From assembly GCF_000002235.5 (NCBI RefSeq), contig NW_022145609.1, forward strand, positions 34,480,630-34,544,629: DNA of 64,000 nt, in the 5' to 3' direction. The first letter of the stretch is position 1. Each line of letters opens with the position of its first letter. Source of the DNA: Strongylocentrotus purpuratus (taxonomy: Eukaryota > Echinodermata > Echinoidea > Camarodonta > Strongylocentrotidae). The notes under the pieces were generated by a model. That model was not told the DNA's origin, searched no databases, and worked only from the letters and a program-made list of their open reading frames with translations. Both the position numbers and the translations under genes were made by a program. Of the stretch, positions 11,420-23,335 are shown in pieces.

Positions 11420-12005
11420 TTATACCTAGATCTATACACAAATATACACACCACACATTATTACAAAGACTGTACACAGTCATGTTGATGCAGCTGTAAG
11501 CAAAGTTTGACACTAGTAGGGTGTCTGATCGCGCACCTGGTTTTGTGTGCTAAAACCCTTCCCATAGACAACGCACACATCCCTATAGAGTCTATGAGTT
11601 TTAAAAAAGTTTTTAAAAATAAATTTAGATTCAAACCTTAATCTGTTGCGATCCTGAAGATGATACTGAATAAATGAGGTGTCATATGAAAGGGCAGATT
11701 AATTTCTATATTTCCAAAGGGGGGTCACTTCAAATTTCTAAAAAATATATTGGTCAAAACAGCGATTTAAATGCGTTTCCATGGCAACTTGGGAGAATTC
11801 CAACTTTTGAGAATCGACCCCCCCCCCCCCCCCCCCGAGGGATAATTACTTCAAGTCGTAAGGAATATGTTGATGTACTTTATTTCTCGCTAGCCCCAAG
11901 GGATCACATAGGATTTAAGTTTGAAAATACCCTTCCGCCACTTTCTGCATATAGCCTAATGCATTAGAATGCAGCTGTTGAGCAAAAAATGATAACTCGG
12001 CATGA
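11420..12005. other. Non-coding repeat remnants
   Basis: No exon is seen. It contains a poly-C run at about 11819-11836 and the repeat shared with 7465-7500. Confidence 0.45.
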
Positions 12006-12010
12006 ACCAC

Positions 12011-12297
12011 TGAAGTAGACTTGGGCATCTACTTAGACACCATAACCAGACATGTAATACTCACTGGAATGTATCAGGCTAGACATCCTTAACTTCCAGT
12101 ATAGGTACGTCTGTTCGGTTGAGGTGTCGGTTGCATGAGAGAAAGAGTTCAGGTTGACTCTCTTCCACGGAAGCTTCCAATAGGAATAGCACCCTCTACT
12201 GATGAGGGTGGCTATTGTAGACTGCTATGCTCTGCCACACTCGTAGTCTGCTAATACAGTCTGCTTCGTGCTTGTAGTCTATATCATAAACTTCTAT
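12011..12297 (-). repeat. Left terminal repeat of the LTR fossil
   Basis: Starts TGAAGTAGACTTGGGC and matches 18483-18959 over its length. It shows the uninterrupted site (CCAATAGGAATAGC) into which the CACTA-type MITE inserted in the other copy. Confidence 0.75.
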
Positions 12298-13658
12298 ATT
12301 CCCCCCCCCCCCCCCTGTTTTAAAGAACTCATCCCAGGGAGAACCTAACCCCTCAAAATAAACTCGGGTGCCACAATCAGTGACTCAAACCCGCTAAGAC
12401 CGGCTTTTGTAACAGCCAGGTCATGTCACAACATACAAAATTTATACAAAACGATGAATGTCGCCCCCCGGAAAAAAAACTTTTTCCCCTTCCTTTCCTT
12501 TAACAAAACCCTCCTCCCTTTGCCAACTACAAAGGGCAACCCCATTATACATCCCATAATAAAAACTTCACGCCCTCAAAGGGCAATTTCATTATAAACA
12601 CAATATAATAGAAAAAAAATAGCAGGGAGGACCTCATCCATCCCTAACTTGTCAGACTTTACTGCGTCTGCTCCTCGGTCAGGTACTTCTCGTCCGACCT
12701 TCCTCAGACCCGCGACAGGGTCGGTGAAATCCCTCGTGCCCCACCTAGAGCCTTGGCAAGGTTCTCCAGGTTTTTCTCCAAGCCGGATATCCAAACTGGT
12801 AGACAAACCAGATATCTGGCTATCCAATCTTTTCACCAAACTAAACATCCGGTTATCAAAGATCTTCGCTAAACCAGATATTCGGTTATCCGATCGTCCC
12901 TCCAACTCTGACATCCGGGTCTCAAGTCTGGAAGGGGAAGGGGTGGCAGGAGTGCCCCGCGCCAGTTGCAAAGGCAATGTCCACCCTTCGCACCTCGGGC
13001 CCTCTGGTCTCGCCCGATTCGGTCGCCATCACTTTGGCCTGCCGGGAACAGCCGTACATGACCTTATGCGCGGAAAAAGTCCGGGCCGGCCCTAGTAGGG
13101 AATCTTCTCCACGAATTCCTGCGGGAGCACCCGCCCTAGACTTCTTCCTTCGGATTCTCCCGATCCTCTCCCCCGGAGCGTGCTACTCCAAAAATCGCCG
13201 TTTGGAATATTGCCCTAAATGGCATTCTGGGGGACTCTCCCCCATAATCCAAACGCGATCGGAAGTCAAACCAGCCTTGCAGAATGCCTACAGCCGCAAA
13301 CATAAGAGAGGACTCCAACAGCTCAGGAGTAATCCCCCCATGCTTTTCCCGGAGTTCTAAAATACGCCCCGCTAGAACAGGGCTTACCCCAGGCATGGCC
13401 AGCAACTCCTCAAATGTACAACTATTAATAGTGACCTTCTCCATATTCCCACAGTGCTAGGTTAAATCCTTCCAACAATAGGACAAAACCTACAACAATA
13501 AAATAAATCCCAGAATATTAATTGATCTATTCAGCAATTATAAACACCCTACAACCGCAGGTGAATAATTGAACAGAACAATATACTAGGATATATTAGC
13601 ACAATTGCAATCACAAGCACAATTGCAATCACAAGCACAAACACAAAAAACAAAGACC

Positions 13659-14056
13659 TAACCCTGTAATCGGCCGCCTATACCGATCCGATCAATTTTC
13701 AAGTTTTTGGCTATCAAATGCTCAAAAAATTCATGGCTGGGATTATTTTGTCATTTGGAGTTGTTGTAGGACCATGTAGTGCCTTTTCATGACTTTGGAA
13801 TTAATAATATTGGTCTAAGAGCAGAGGCAAAACATGCGGGCCGCCATCTTGGATTATAATGCATATACCTACATTATAATCAAAGATCCAATCGCATGTT
13901 TTGCCTCTGCTCTTAGACCAACATTATTAAATTCAAAGTCATGAAAAGGCACTAAATATCAACAAACATGGTCTACAACAACTCTAAATGACAAAATCAT
14001 CCCAGCCATAAATTTCTTTTAAGCATTTGATAGCCAAAAACTTGAAAATTTTTGTC

Positions 14057-14095
<39 letters not shown>

Positions 14096-14194
14096 CCGAT
14101 TTTTTTTGTCGATCTTCCGATCCGATACCGATCAAAGGTGCGAGGGTGTCGCTCCGATCTTCCGGTCCGATCAGAGCCCCAACTTACAGGGTTA
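13659..14194. mobile_element. 536-bp hairpin element with 8-bp target duplication
   Basis: The terminal repeats TAACCCTGTAA / TTACAGGGTTA are flanked by an exact CAAAGACC duplication (13651-13658, 14195-14202). Inside are two long inverted arms (about 13695-13860 and 13880-14062) around a short loop, plus a ~30-base A-run. The 8-bp duplication suggests hAT. It inserted into the LTR fossil. Confidence 0.85.
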
Positions 14195-15679
14195 CAAAGA
14201 CCTCTAGATCAATTCACCGAACCGATATAAAATATCGAAAAGGAGCCTACTAAACTCAAGAATGAGCTATTGCTCGCCACTGGCGAGGTTCGATGAATAA
14301 AAGAAGGAGCTACACCCCTCCTTGGGCCCTAACCAACACACCAGAGACAGGATAGGATATATCCACCCCAGCACTGACTGTAATAAACCCAACGTCCTAC
14401 TAAATTTAATCCCTAATATTATTAATCTCTAAGTCGATACTTATTCTTATATTCTAAAACTGTCCTAAAATATATAAGAAATAACAAATGCTATAATTGT
14501 CTATATAAGTAATACGCTAAGGCTCCGCGGGGGGCGCGACGTCTCGGGGAGCCTTTGTATTCTATTGTTTTTTAATGAGATCGCCGACCCAAGTTGGTGC
14601 GGCTATCTCCTCCTGAACCCTGCCCTCGGGGTGCCCGTGCCCGGTGCCATCGTCCACGGGGGAGTCTACTCTGTGGAATTGGCTATACTCCGCCCGAGGT
14701 CCTCCTCCGTGTCGACGTCCAGGGCGAAAACAGACGCGACATGCATAATGCAGGATATGCGTGACGACAGAGATACCTCATGGATATTCAACATTACATC
14801 GGTAGAAACACGACCGATGACTATCCACTCACATTAAGTTGCGTATTAAATGCACGATATACAGGGTCGGGATTACCCGAGTAAAGCATCTTTCTATAGG
14901 ATATCCTTTGTAGTAGCTGCACAAGCAACAGAGATACACACGAAGCTTCCCGTCCACGTCCAAACTTAGAGACCTATTTCCATCATTATTGCCGCGATTT
15001 TTATATAGTTTTCGTGAATGGAGGTATGAAATCAAAGCTTATTTTGTGATTATGACGGTTAATGTATACTACATTTTGATTATCATTTTCTAAAGGAAAG
15101 TTTTCACAAGAAAACCATTGGACTGACAGTTCTGTCGCAAGCTGCCTTCAGTCTTCACACATACAGAACACACAGTGCAGTGTAACACCGGCACCACACA
15201 CCGCAGGCGTCCTAGGCCTGCGGCGTCGGTGTTCGAGCTGTCTGGAGTTACGCTGGAGTGTGTGTGAGTTCAGCTGAGCTGAGCTCGAGTCGAAGAGATT
15301 CGACACTTTGAATTGTTATCTGTTGGTTTGCATCATTATTGCCGCGATTTCAATATAGTTTCGTGAATAGATTTACGAAACCTGAGCTTAGAATTAGTAA
15401 AAGTACTACTAATGTCTACGTTTTTAAACGACTGTCTGATTTTCTTGTGAAAATTTTACTTTGAAAAATGATTATCGAAATTCATGGTCAGAAATAATCA
15501 CAATCTAGGGTCTATTAATTATGTTACAGTTCTTGCATCAAATCAATGCATGAAAACTTAGTTATTGAACTAGAAAAATGTTTTTTTTTTTTAAATAGGC
15601 AATTAGACCTATGAAGTATTAAGCCTGAAACCTTCGCCTACTAAACAAATCTCAACAAAGTGTAGGCTTATCCTTTTAT

Positions 15680-16140
15680 GAATTAATGAAAAAGTAGCCC
15701 CAGAAAAAAGAGCCCCCGAAAGTTGAAAAAGTTGCCCCCGAAAATTTCCCAAAAATTTGAAATGGAGCCCCCGAAATGAAAAAACTTAGTTTTTTGCCTG
15801 CGCCCCCCCCCCCCCTCTAGAATCCCGCGGATTTCCGCGGGTCCTGAGTTGAGTGTATATATAATATAGGCGTGAGGTCCACGGGTTTCAAGGGCCATAA
15901 ACCCCCAAAAGCTCGGGGGTTACGTTCTTCAAAGTTGGGGGGGGGGGGAGAGATCAGATCACGGCGAGTTGAGTGTATATACAATATAGGCGTGGGGTCC
16001 ACGGGTTTCAAGGGGCCATAAACCCCCGAAAGCTTGGGGGGTTTAGGCGTTTAATTAGGGTCAGATGAGCATATTTTTAATACTTTATTTGTGACACTTG
16101 CGGGTCACTAATTGGCGTGGGGTCAATACGTAGTGTTGCG
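15680..16140. repeat. G/C-run tandem units (GTCAGATGAGCATA family)
   Basis: Two ~118-bp units (starting at about 15847 and 15965) share GAGTTGAGTGTATATA and GTCCACGGGTTTCAAG. They are followed by the GTCAGATGAGCATATTTT word, which recurs at about 19790, 26880, 27001 and 27107. Poly-C and poly-G runs make frames here meaningless. Confidence 0.7.
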
Positions 16141-16926
16141 TACCAACTACGCTGGCCTACATTACTATATGCTGAGGGACGGAAAGAGGTACGCAAGATG
16201 AACGAAAACAACAATTCAACATGTTTAATTTTTTTCGGGTAGTTTCGGCGTAGAAACTTGACGCAGAAAGTACGCCTTTTTACGCAACACTACGCTACTT
16301 GACTACGCAACAGTACGCTACCCTACGCCAGATCGTCAAAGCAGTAAAAGCTTTCTACACAGTAAGCAACCATAAGCAAACCTGTACGCCAGCCTACGCA
16401 TAACCTACGCAGGGACTATTTTCCCATTAATACGCAGCCTAATTTCTGCGTAGTCGGTACACCACACTACGGAACTCTACGCAGTTCCAGTGGCTTATAG
16501 AATAACTACAGGTACAGTTGGATCGTTTTTTTTTTTTTTTATATAAGGCCAAATTAAAAAAAAAACATGTTTAGCGTCCTGTTTTTTCGAAAAATGGGAA
16601 GGAGGAGGCCCTTTTTTTTTTTTTTTTTCTTTCAAAATTCCAACCACAGCCAGTTCAGTAATAAAAATATAAATAACCTAACCTAGATGTCTAGGTTCTA
16701 TTTAATTCGCGAAAGGGAATTATAAATACAACAACTCCCTCCACCAACTAAACAAACAGTCCAAAAAATCTAAAGTATTTGCCCTAAACTAACCTAAAGA
16801 TTGCTAAGAACTATTTCATTATTGGAAATTGTTTACACACTACAATTTGATTAAGTTATATATAATATTGAATAGAATTAACTTAACCAAGTCTGCGAAG
16901 AAGACTAGAATCCCCCCTCCACAGTA

Positions 16927-17111
16927 GGCGTTGTGGCGTGCGCCTGTAATCCAGCTAAAAAAGTGGAAGTTACAAACTGATTCAGCCGAGGATGCAGGTT
17001 CGAAACTGAGTCACGTCTTTCGGATGGTGACGTTTAAAGGTCGGTCCCAGACGTAAATAATCATATCTGATTGATACACGTCTGTAAAAACCCAATACAC
17101 ACACACACACA
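16927..17111 (+). mobile_element. SINE with 7SL-like head, copy 2
   Basis: Best-preserved copy. The head GTGGCGTGCGCCTGTAATCC is followed by CAGCTA, then CAGCCGAGGATGC, the B-box-like GGTTCGAAACT, and a body ending in a (CA)n tail. It sits inside the LTR fossil. Confidence 0.8.
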
Positions 17112-17642
17112 GTAGCAGAATTCATGGGAGCAGATCCCCCACGATATCCACTAAATCTAGATTTATTATCAGTAAGCTTTACGCCTCCGAAACAAATTAA
17201 ACAAATCCAAACAGCTTGTCTTCAACAAATAATCACTAATTTTATTTGTCTCCTATTCCCTCTTTATTTTTAATTTAATTTAATAATTGCATGGCTACGA
17301 AGCCAAGCGGGTAGGTGGGCCTACACGGAACTGCTGGTAACACGAGCACTCACACACGTATAGTCTACAGATTACAGCCAATGATAAATCCACGTATCAA
17401 AAAATGAGTGAAGGAAAAGCCCGACAAAATCAGTCTAAAGGAGAAAAACAATGATTAGAAGTCAAAAGCAAAGGATTTCCTACCTTACAATCCACGAGAA
17501 TCCCACCTCTCCAAACTCCTAAAGCAGTGTAAATACTTGGGCTTAATTGCAGAATACCCTACCACATTGCTAGTCTTCATATATTAGCCGTAGATATAGA
17601 TTGGAAACTTCCACACCACAACACGTGAGGGAATGGGTACGT

Positions 17643-17808
17643 ACTCCGGATCGGAAAATCTGGGTGAGCGAAACTTTCGCCGCCGCGCCCTGATTGGTCT
17701 ATCCCCTCCAGCGAACGTGTGCGTGACTCCGGATCGGAAAATCTGGGTGAGCGAAACTTTCGCCGCCGCGCCCTGATTGGTCTATCCCCTCCAGCGAACG
17801 TGTGCGTG
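17643..17808. repeat. Exact 83-bp tandem duplication
   Basis: 17643-17725 and 17726-17808 are almost identical, with CGGATCGGAAAATCTGG and GCCGCCGCGCCCTGATTGG. It lies inside the LTR fossil, in what would be its leader region. Confidence 0.9.
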
Positions 17809-18482
17809 CGAATCTTGAATTCCGGAACTCCTCAAGACTCACGCTCGAAGGGATATGAATGGAAAAACGTAACCCAGCTGGGGATACAACCATCCCCCAC
17901 GGTTATTCCTGGAATGTTTCCCACATTCCATCATCCATTCTTCTACAAATCACATTCACGCCATTCAATAAGAATGCTTCCATAAACATTCAACATGGCT
18001 GACCATATCTCATCCTGCTTAAAAGCCACCAGGTTGATATCCATCATTCCATCAAACCCAACATTAAACATACATAAAACAGGACATTCACCACACTAGT
18101 ATTAAAACTAGCCACAAATAACATAACACATCCACTCACGAGAGATATAACACCATACTTCACTGCAGCCATCCAGCCATGGGCCTATACCCAGCCCCCA
18201 CCAAACCTGTCAGCCCTTCACGGCTCTCGCTCCCGTAAAGGCACAGAAAGTTTAAAATTCACCATTTTAAAACAAATGGTCGGCCGGAACTATACGGGCA
18301 CCACTCCCAACCGGAAAATTTGTTTCCACTAGGAAACTAGCGAGCGATACCCCGCACAGCCCCCAGCGCAATCCCGGCAAATTGAGGTCCATGCCCGTTT
18401 TGACAAATTAAAATTGACAAAACAACACAACAAGTTACCCCAAAACGGTGCATTTCGAGGTCCTAAAAGTCCATGATGCCAA

Positions 18483-18959
18483 TGAAGTAGACTTGGGCAT
18501 CTACTTAGACACCATAACCAGACATGTAATACTCACTGGAATGTATCAGGCTAGACATCCTTAACTTCCAGTATAGGTACGTCTGTTCGGTTGAAGAGTC
18601 GGTTGCGTGAGAGAAAGAGTTCAGGTTGATTCTCTTCCACGGAAGCTTCCAATAGGCACTATGAACATGACTGACAATGAGAGCGGACAAAATATACAGT
18701 TCCTCAGGTAGACAAAGGAACATCCCTTCACAGCTATTATGTAAAAAGGTGAATATGCATGTGACACCTGTTCTACACATTTTTACATAATAGCAGTAAG
18801 GGATGTTCCTTTGTCTACCTGAGGAACTGTATATTTTGTCCGCTCTCATTGTCAGTCATGTTCATAGTGAGGAATAGCGCCCTGCTATGCTCTGCTACAC
18901 TCGTAGTCTGCTAATGCAGTCTGTGCTTCGTGCTTGTAGTCTATATCATAAACTACTAT
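18483..18959 (-). repeat. Right terminal repeat of the LTR fossil
   Basis: Matches 12011-12297 except for the MITE inserted at 18657-18869. Confidence 0.75.
18657..18869. mobile_element. CACTA-type palindromic MITE, copy 1
   Basis: Begins CACTATGAACATGACTGAC and ends with the complement, with arms pairing over nearly the whole 213 bp. The 3-bp duplication AGG flanks it (18654-18656, 18870-18872), and the empty site is preserved at about 12174-12187. CACTA termini plus a 3-bp duplication are diagnostic of the EnSpm/CACTA superfamily. Confidence 0.9.
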
Positions 18960-19283
18960 ACCACTTTTTTGTCCATTCTGACCAAAATGATATGAATGTT
19001 GCAGAGTTTTTGAGGGGCTGTATATATACCAAACAAATCTCAGAGAGAATAAACTAAAAAAGAAATGGTTTCACTTTAGACAATATTTTGAGAGTGTTGG
19101 AAATGTGCTAACATAAACATGATCATGTATTTTTTGTTTGGTATTTTTTTTAAATTATATAATTAAAGTACTAATTTTGTCATAAATGTTTGTTTTTATC
19201 TGCCACAAAAGTTTTTGGCCGTGATGATTATTATCTGTGTCAAGCCATTATGTATGGAAATTATTTCTTTAATTATTTGTATA

Positions 19284-19393
19284 CAGGCGCGTACGCAGGG
19301 GGGGGTTTGGGGGGTTAAACCCCCCCCCTTTGGAAATTTTTTGTGTGTAAACCCCCCTAAAAAAAACCTAAAACCCCCCCCCCCCCCCCTTTT

Positions 19394-19424
<31 letters not shown>

Positions 19425-19559
19425 GTAATTATTAAAAAAAAAAAAAAAAAAAAATTATTCCCATGGCCGACCTAAAAAAGGTGACCTTACCCCCCCCCCA
19501 ACGGAGCAAAATGTCAAATTTCCAAATTTCGAGACCAAAAAAAAAAAATGTGTCCTCTT

Positions 19560-19609
<50 letters not shown>

Positions 19610-19703
19610 CTTATTCAGCGGCTGGCTGAGTCGTTGCGAAATTTTCGGACCGATTTATAAATGTTAAAACCCCCCCCTTGAAAAAATCCTGCGTACGCGC
19701 CTG
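19284..19703. mobile_element. hAT-like MITE with G/C runs, copy 1
   Basis: Perfect terminal repeats CAGGCGCGTACGCAGG and its complement, with an exact 8-bp duplication TTTGTATA (19276-19283, 19704-19711). The interior has poly-C, poly-T and poly-A runs, including about 48 C at 19561-19608. The related copy at 59425-59929 is inverted. Confidence 0.9.
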
Positions 19704-19779
19704 TTTGTATATGATATATGGATGTTCTGTATATGATGAAATTTGTTTTGAAAACCCTGTGGAAGGGGGAAAAAAAAAA

Positions 19780-20060
19780 TTAATCACGGTCAGATGAGCA
19801 TATTTTGATGCCTCATTATTTTGTTAACACTGGCAGTTAACTATTCTCACTTTCTTGCTCTCATTCTATTTTATTTCTCTTTAATATACTTTTTCAAGAA
19901 AAGTGGGGGGGGGGCTCGAGGCTCTCGATCCCCGCCGTACCTCGGGCCCTGACATGTAGGAATCTCAAGAATCATATTTTTTGCCTGGCTGTAAATTTAG
20001 AAATTTGTCATTTTCCAACAAACACATACAAACGTATAATTGACTAAAAAGTGAGGAAAA
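19780..20060. repeat. Repeat shared with 27100-27365
   Basis: Shares GGTCAGATGAGCATATTTTGAT, then a pyrimidine stretch, then a G-run followed by CTCGAG, then CCTGACATG, then GATTTTCCAACAAAC-like words in the same order as 27100-27365. Confidence 0.7.
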
Positions 20061-20827
20061 ATTTCGGAAATTATGTCATTTCAGCATTATTTGTAATCCA
20101 CCGTTGAGGAATTAGAAATAAACCACGTTTGAATTTGATTTCTCTCAAGCCCTCCCCCCCCCCCCCTCTATCAGTACGCCAGTATCTCCTCTTTTCCTTT
20201 TTTTCTTTCCCTTTCCTTCCATCTCTCTTATTTTTTTTTGATTGGGGGGGGGGGGGGTTAACAGCCTGGGAGGCAAGGCCCTTTCGGCCCCCCGATCTCC
20301 TTCTTCCCCCCCCCCCTTTTCTTTTCTTCTTCCTCTTCTTTCTTTCCCTTTTTCTCCTTTTTCCCTTTCCCTTCCTTTCCTTTCTTCTCTCTTTTTTTTT
20401 TTTTTTTTTTTTTTTTTGGGGGGGGGGGGGGGGCATATGGAAACGTTGTATCATCCGCTCAATCTGACTTGCGTGCATAGAACAAATAAGCATTTTTCCA
20501 TGAAAAAGTGAAGTTTTCTAAAATGCAGGCGCGGATCCAGGATTTTCCAATGGGGGGGCCGGAAGTTTGAAAATTGCGCCGACCGTTTTTTTCAAGGTCT
20601 TATTAGAAGCACCATACCATTACAATTTTTGACATTTTCATCGGGGGGGGGGGGCTATAGCCTCTTATCCGAAAAAGTAACTTTCTGGTTTCACAATTCG
20701 GCTAGTGAGCGAAGCGAGCGAGCAACAATTTGAGCAAAATATGTATTTTGTGAAAGTGTTATTTATAACCAAAATAAACGAGAAAAGATATCAAAAAATC
20801 ATATGCGGGTAGCTCGCTAACCCCCCC

Positions 20828-22330
20828 CCCCCCCCCCCCAATGACGCGCGAAGCGTGGAAGCTTTGACCTTTCATTAATTATTAGAGAAAGAAGACGATT
20901 TGTTGTACCATTCTCGACTCTTAATCCTTCTCTGAATTCAGTTTCCCCCCTCCCGCGCAAAGCGCGGAAGCTTTGACATTTTATAGTTTAATGAAATTAT
21001 TAGAGAAAAAGATGATTCGTTGTTCCATTCTCGACTCTTAATCCTTTTCTGAATTTAGTTTACCCCCTCCCGCGCAAAGCGCAGAAGCTTTGACGTTTAA
21101 TTAAATTATAAGGAAAAGGGGACGATTCTTTGTACCATTCTCGACTCTGAATCCTTGTCTGAATTGAGTTCCCGTCCCCCCCCCCCCCCCTCCCGCGCGT
21201 AGCAAGGAAGCTTTGACGTTTAATTAAATTATAAGGAAAAGGGGACGATTCTTTGTACCATTCTCGACTCTGAATCCTTGTCTGAATTGAGTTCCCGTCC
21301 CCCCCCCCTCCCGCGCGTAGCAAGGAAGCTTTGACGTTTAATTAAATTATAAGGAAAAGGGGACGATTCTTTGTACCATTCTCGACTCTTAATCCTTGTC
21401 TGAATTGAGTTCCCGTCCCCCCCCCCCCCCCCCCCTCCCGCGCGTAGCGCGGAAGCTTTGACGTTTAATTAAATTATAAGGAAAAGGGGACGATTCTTTG
21501 TACCATTCTCGACTCTTAATCCTTGTCTGAATTGAGTTCCCGTCCCCCCCCCCCCCCCCTCCCGCGCGTAGCGCGGAAGCTTTGACGTTTAATTAAATTA
21601 AAAGGAAAAGGGGACGATTCTTTGTACCATTCTCGACTCTTAATCCTTGTCTGAATTGAGTTCCCGTCCCCCCACCCTTCCGCGCGTAGCGCGGAAGCTT
21701 TGACGTTTAATTAAATTATAAGGAAAAGGGGACGATTCTTTGTACCATTCTCGACTCTTCCTTGTCTGAATTAGGTTTTCCCTTGCCCGTGTGATGCGCG
21801 TAAGCTTTGACGGTTCATTAAATTATTAGAGGAAGAAGACGAATCGTTTTACCATTCTCGTCTCTTAATCCTTCTTTGAATTCAGTTTTCCCCCTCCCAC
21901 GCGAAGCGCGGAAACTTTGACGTTTCATTAAAATTATTAGAGAAAGAAGATGATTCGTTGCACCGTCATCGACTCTTTATCCTTATCTGAATTGAGTCCC
22001 CCCCCCCCCCCCCTTCTCGCGCGAAGCGCGGAAGCTTTGACGTTTCATTAGATTATTAGAGAAATTAGAAGACGATTCTTTGTACCGTTCTCGACTCTTA
22101 ATCCTTGTCTGAATTGAGTTCCCGCCCCCCCCCCCCTCCTCCCGAGCGAAGCGCGGAAACGTTGACGTTTCATTAAATTATTAGAGAAAGAAGATGATTC
22201 GTTTTACCATTCTCGACTCCCAATCCTTGTCTGAATTCAGTCGCCCCCCTCCCGAGCGATGCGCGGAAGCTTCGACATTTCATTAAATTATTGGAGAAAG
22301 AAGACGATTCGTTGTACCGTTCTCTATTAC
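20828..22330. repeat. Satellite array, ~120-bp unit, about 13 copies
   Basis: Each unit has a poly-C tract of variable length, then CTCCCGCGCGAAGCGCGGAA, GCTTTGACGTTTAATTAAAT, GACGATTC, CCATTCTCGACTC and TGTCTGAATTGAGTT. Units from about 21080 to 21770 are nearly identical apart from C-tract length; the outer units are diverged. Three further units lie at 28190-28500 in another element. Confidence 0.9.
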
Positions 22331-23179
22331 ACCTACCATGGATAAATCACGGCCGGGAGCGTCATAATTTTGTGTTATCGGGCGAGGGCCGGGGCCGGGG
22401 CGTAGCGACCAAGCAGGATTTTGCAATGTTGAATGCTGAAATTATGCATTCTAAAAAATCCCTAAGTCCGATATGTACGTTCTTTCCGCTATATTTATTT
22501 CTAGCTATATTTCTAAATTTCCTGGAAGACTTGTCCCCATATCGGGCCCAGGATCGCCGCCCCTGTCCATGATTACTACCAACATGAGTTCTAATACAAT
22601 CACAAGCGAGTCGATACGAGCTGAATCCAAATGAAGGGCAAAATAAGAGTTGTGAAGCGGCCCTACCGTTAATTTAAAATTTGACTGTTGAGTATATAAC
22701 TTCTATTTAAAAGACATCCAAAATATTGTGCCCTTTTCAAATTTCTCACTAAAGAGTGATGACCGCAGGGGCTGTTCTTAACGTTTAACTTTGAATCCGC
22801 GGCTCGAGATTTTATGCGGCCGGCCGGCGGCCCGGCCCCCCTCTATTCAATAACGTTTGCCAATGAGCCTTCTGGAATGTCCCCTAATCTCCCGATTACA
22901 GTTTTCCCATATTTGTCGTTACTGTCACTTAGCGCCATTTCCTTGCCTTTCCCCCTTTCTCACCAACTTTTCTTCCCCCCCCCCCCCCACACCCTCTCAG
23001 TGTTATCTAGGGTACGCACATGTATGTTCCCTCTCTTTGAAAGCACCCCTCTGTCTCCGGTGTGTAAAGTCAGTACGGGCCGGATTTTCGTGTATTGCGG
23101 GCCGGACTTTGTTTCGTGAAAAGTAACTCTTTATCGGAAATTTAGGGAACACAAATTCGGTCCCTCCGACCCCGGAGTT

Positions 23180-23335
23180 GGAGGGAGGGGGCCTTTTATT
23201 TATCTTTTCTCTTCTATTTTCTTTTCTCTTCTTTTTTCCTTTCTCTTCTCCTTTCTTTTCTCTTCTCCTTTTTTTCTCCTCTTCTCCTTTCTTTTTTTCT
23301 CTTCTTTTCTTCCTCTTTTTTTCTTCCTTTTTTTT
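23180..23335. repeat. Pyrimidine-rich tract
   Basis: TTTTC/TCTTC-rich, ending before the inverted terminus of the 20526-23395 element. Confidence 0.8.

Larger units (their letters stand above)
12011..18959 (-). mobile_element. Fossil LTR retroelement, minus strand
   Basis: Two similar terminal repeats bound this unit: 12011-12297 and 18483-18959 (the latter enlarged by a later MITE). The 5-bp target duplication ACCAC flanks both ends (12006-12010, 18960-18964). Just inside the right repeat, on the minus strand, lies a TGG-starting primer-binding-site-like sequence. Just inside the left repeat is a purine/G-run tract usable as a polypurine tract. Both set the orientation as minus. The internal region holds short gag-like remnants, one with a helix-hairpin-helix-like segment (about 13136-13444). 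I recognise no pol. It is broken and carries several later insertions (13659-14194, 16927-17111, 18657-18869), so it is old, although its terminal repeats are still clearly alike. It is Gypsy-like at best, or a non-autonomous derivative. Confidence 0.7.

Noticed and set aside
19215-20511. Frames with poly-Pro, poly-Phe, poly-Gly and Lys/Arg runs
   Set aside because: Homopolymer and pyrimidine runs inside MITEs; no conserved residues.
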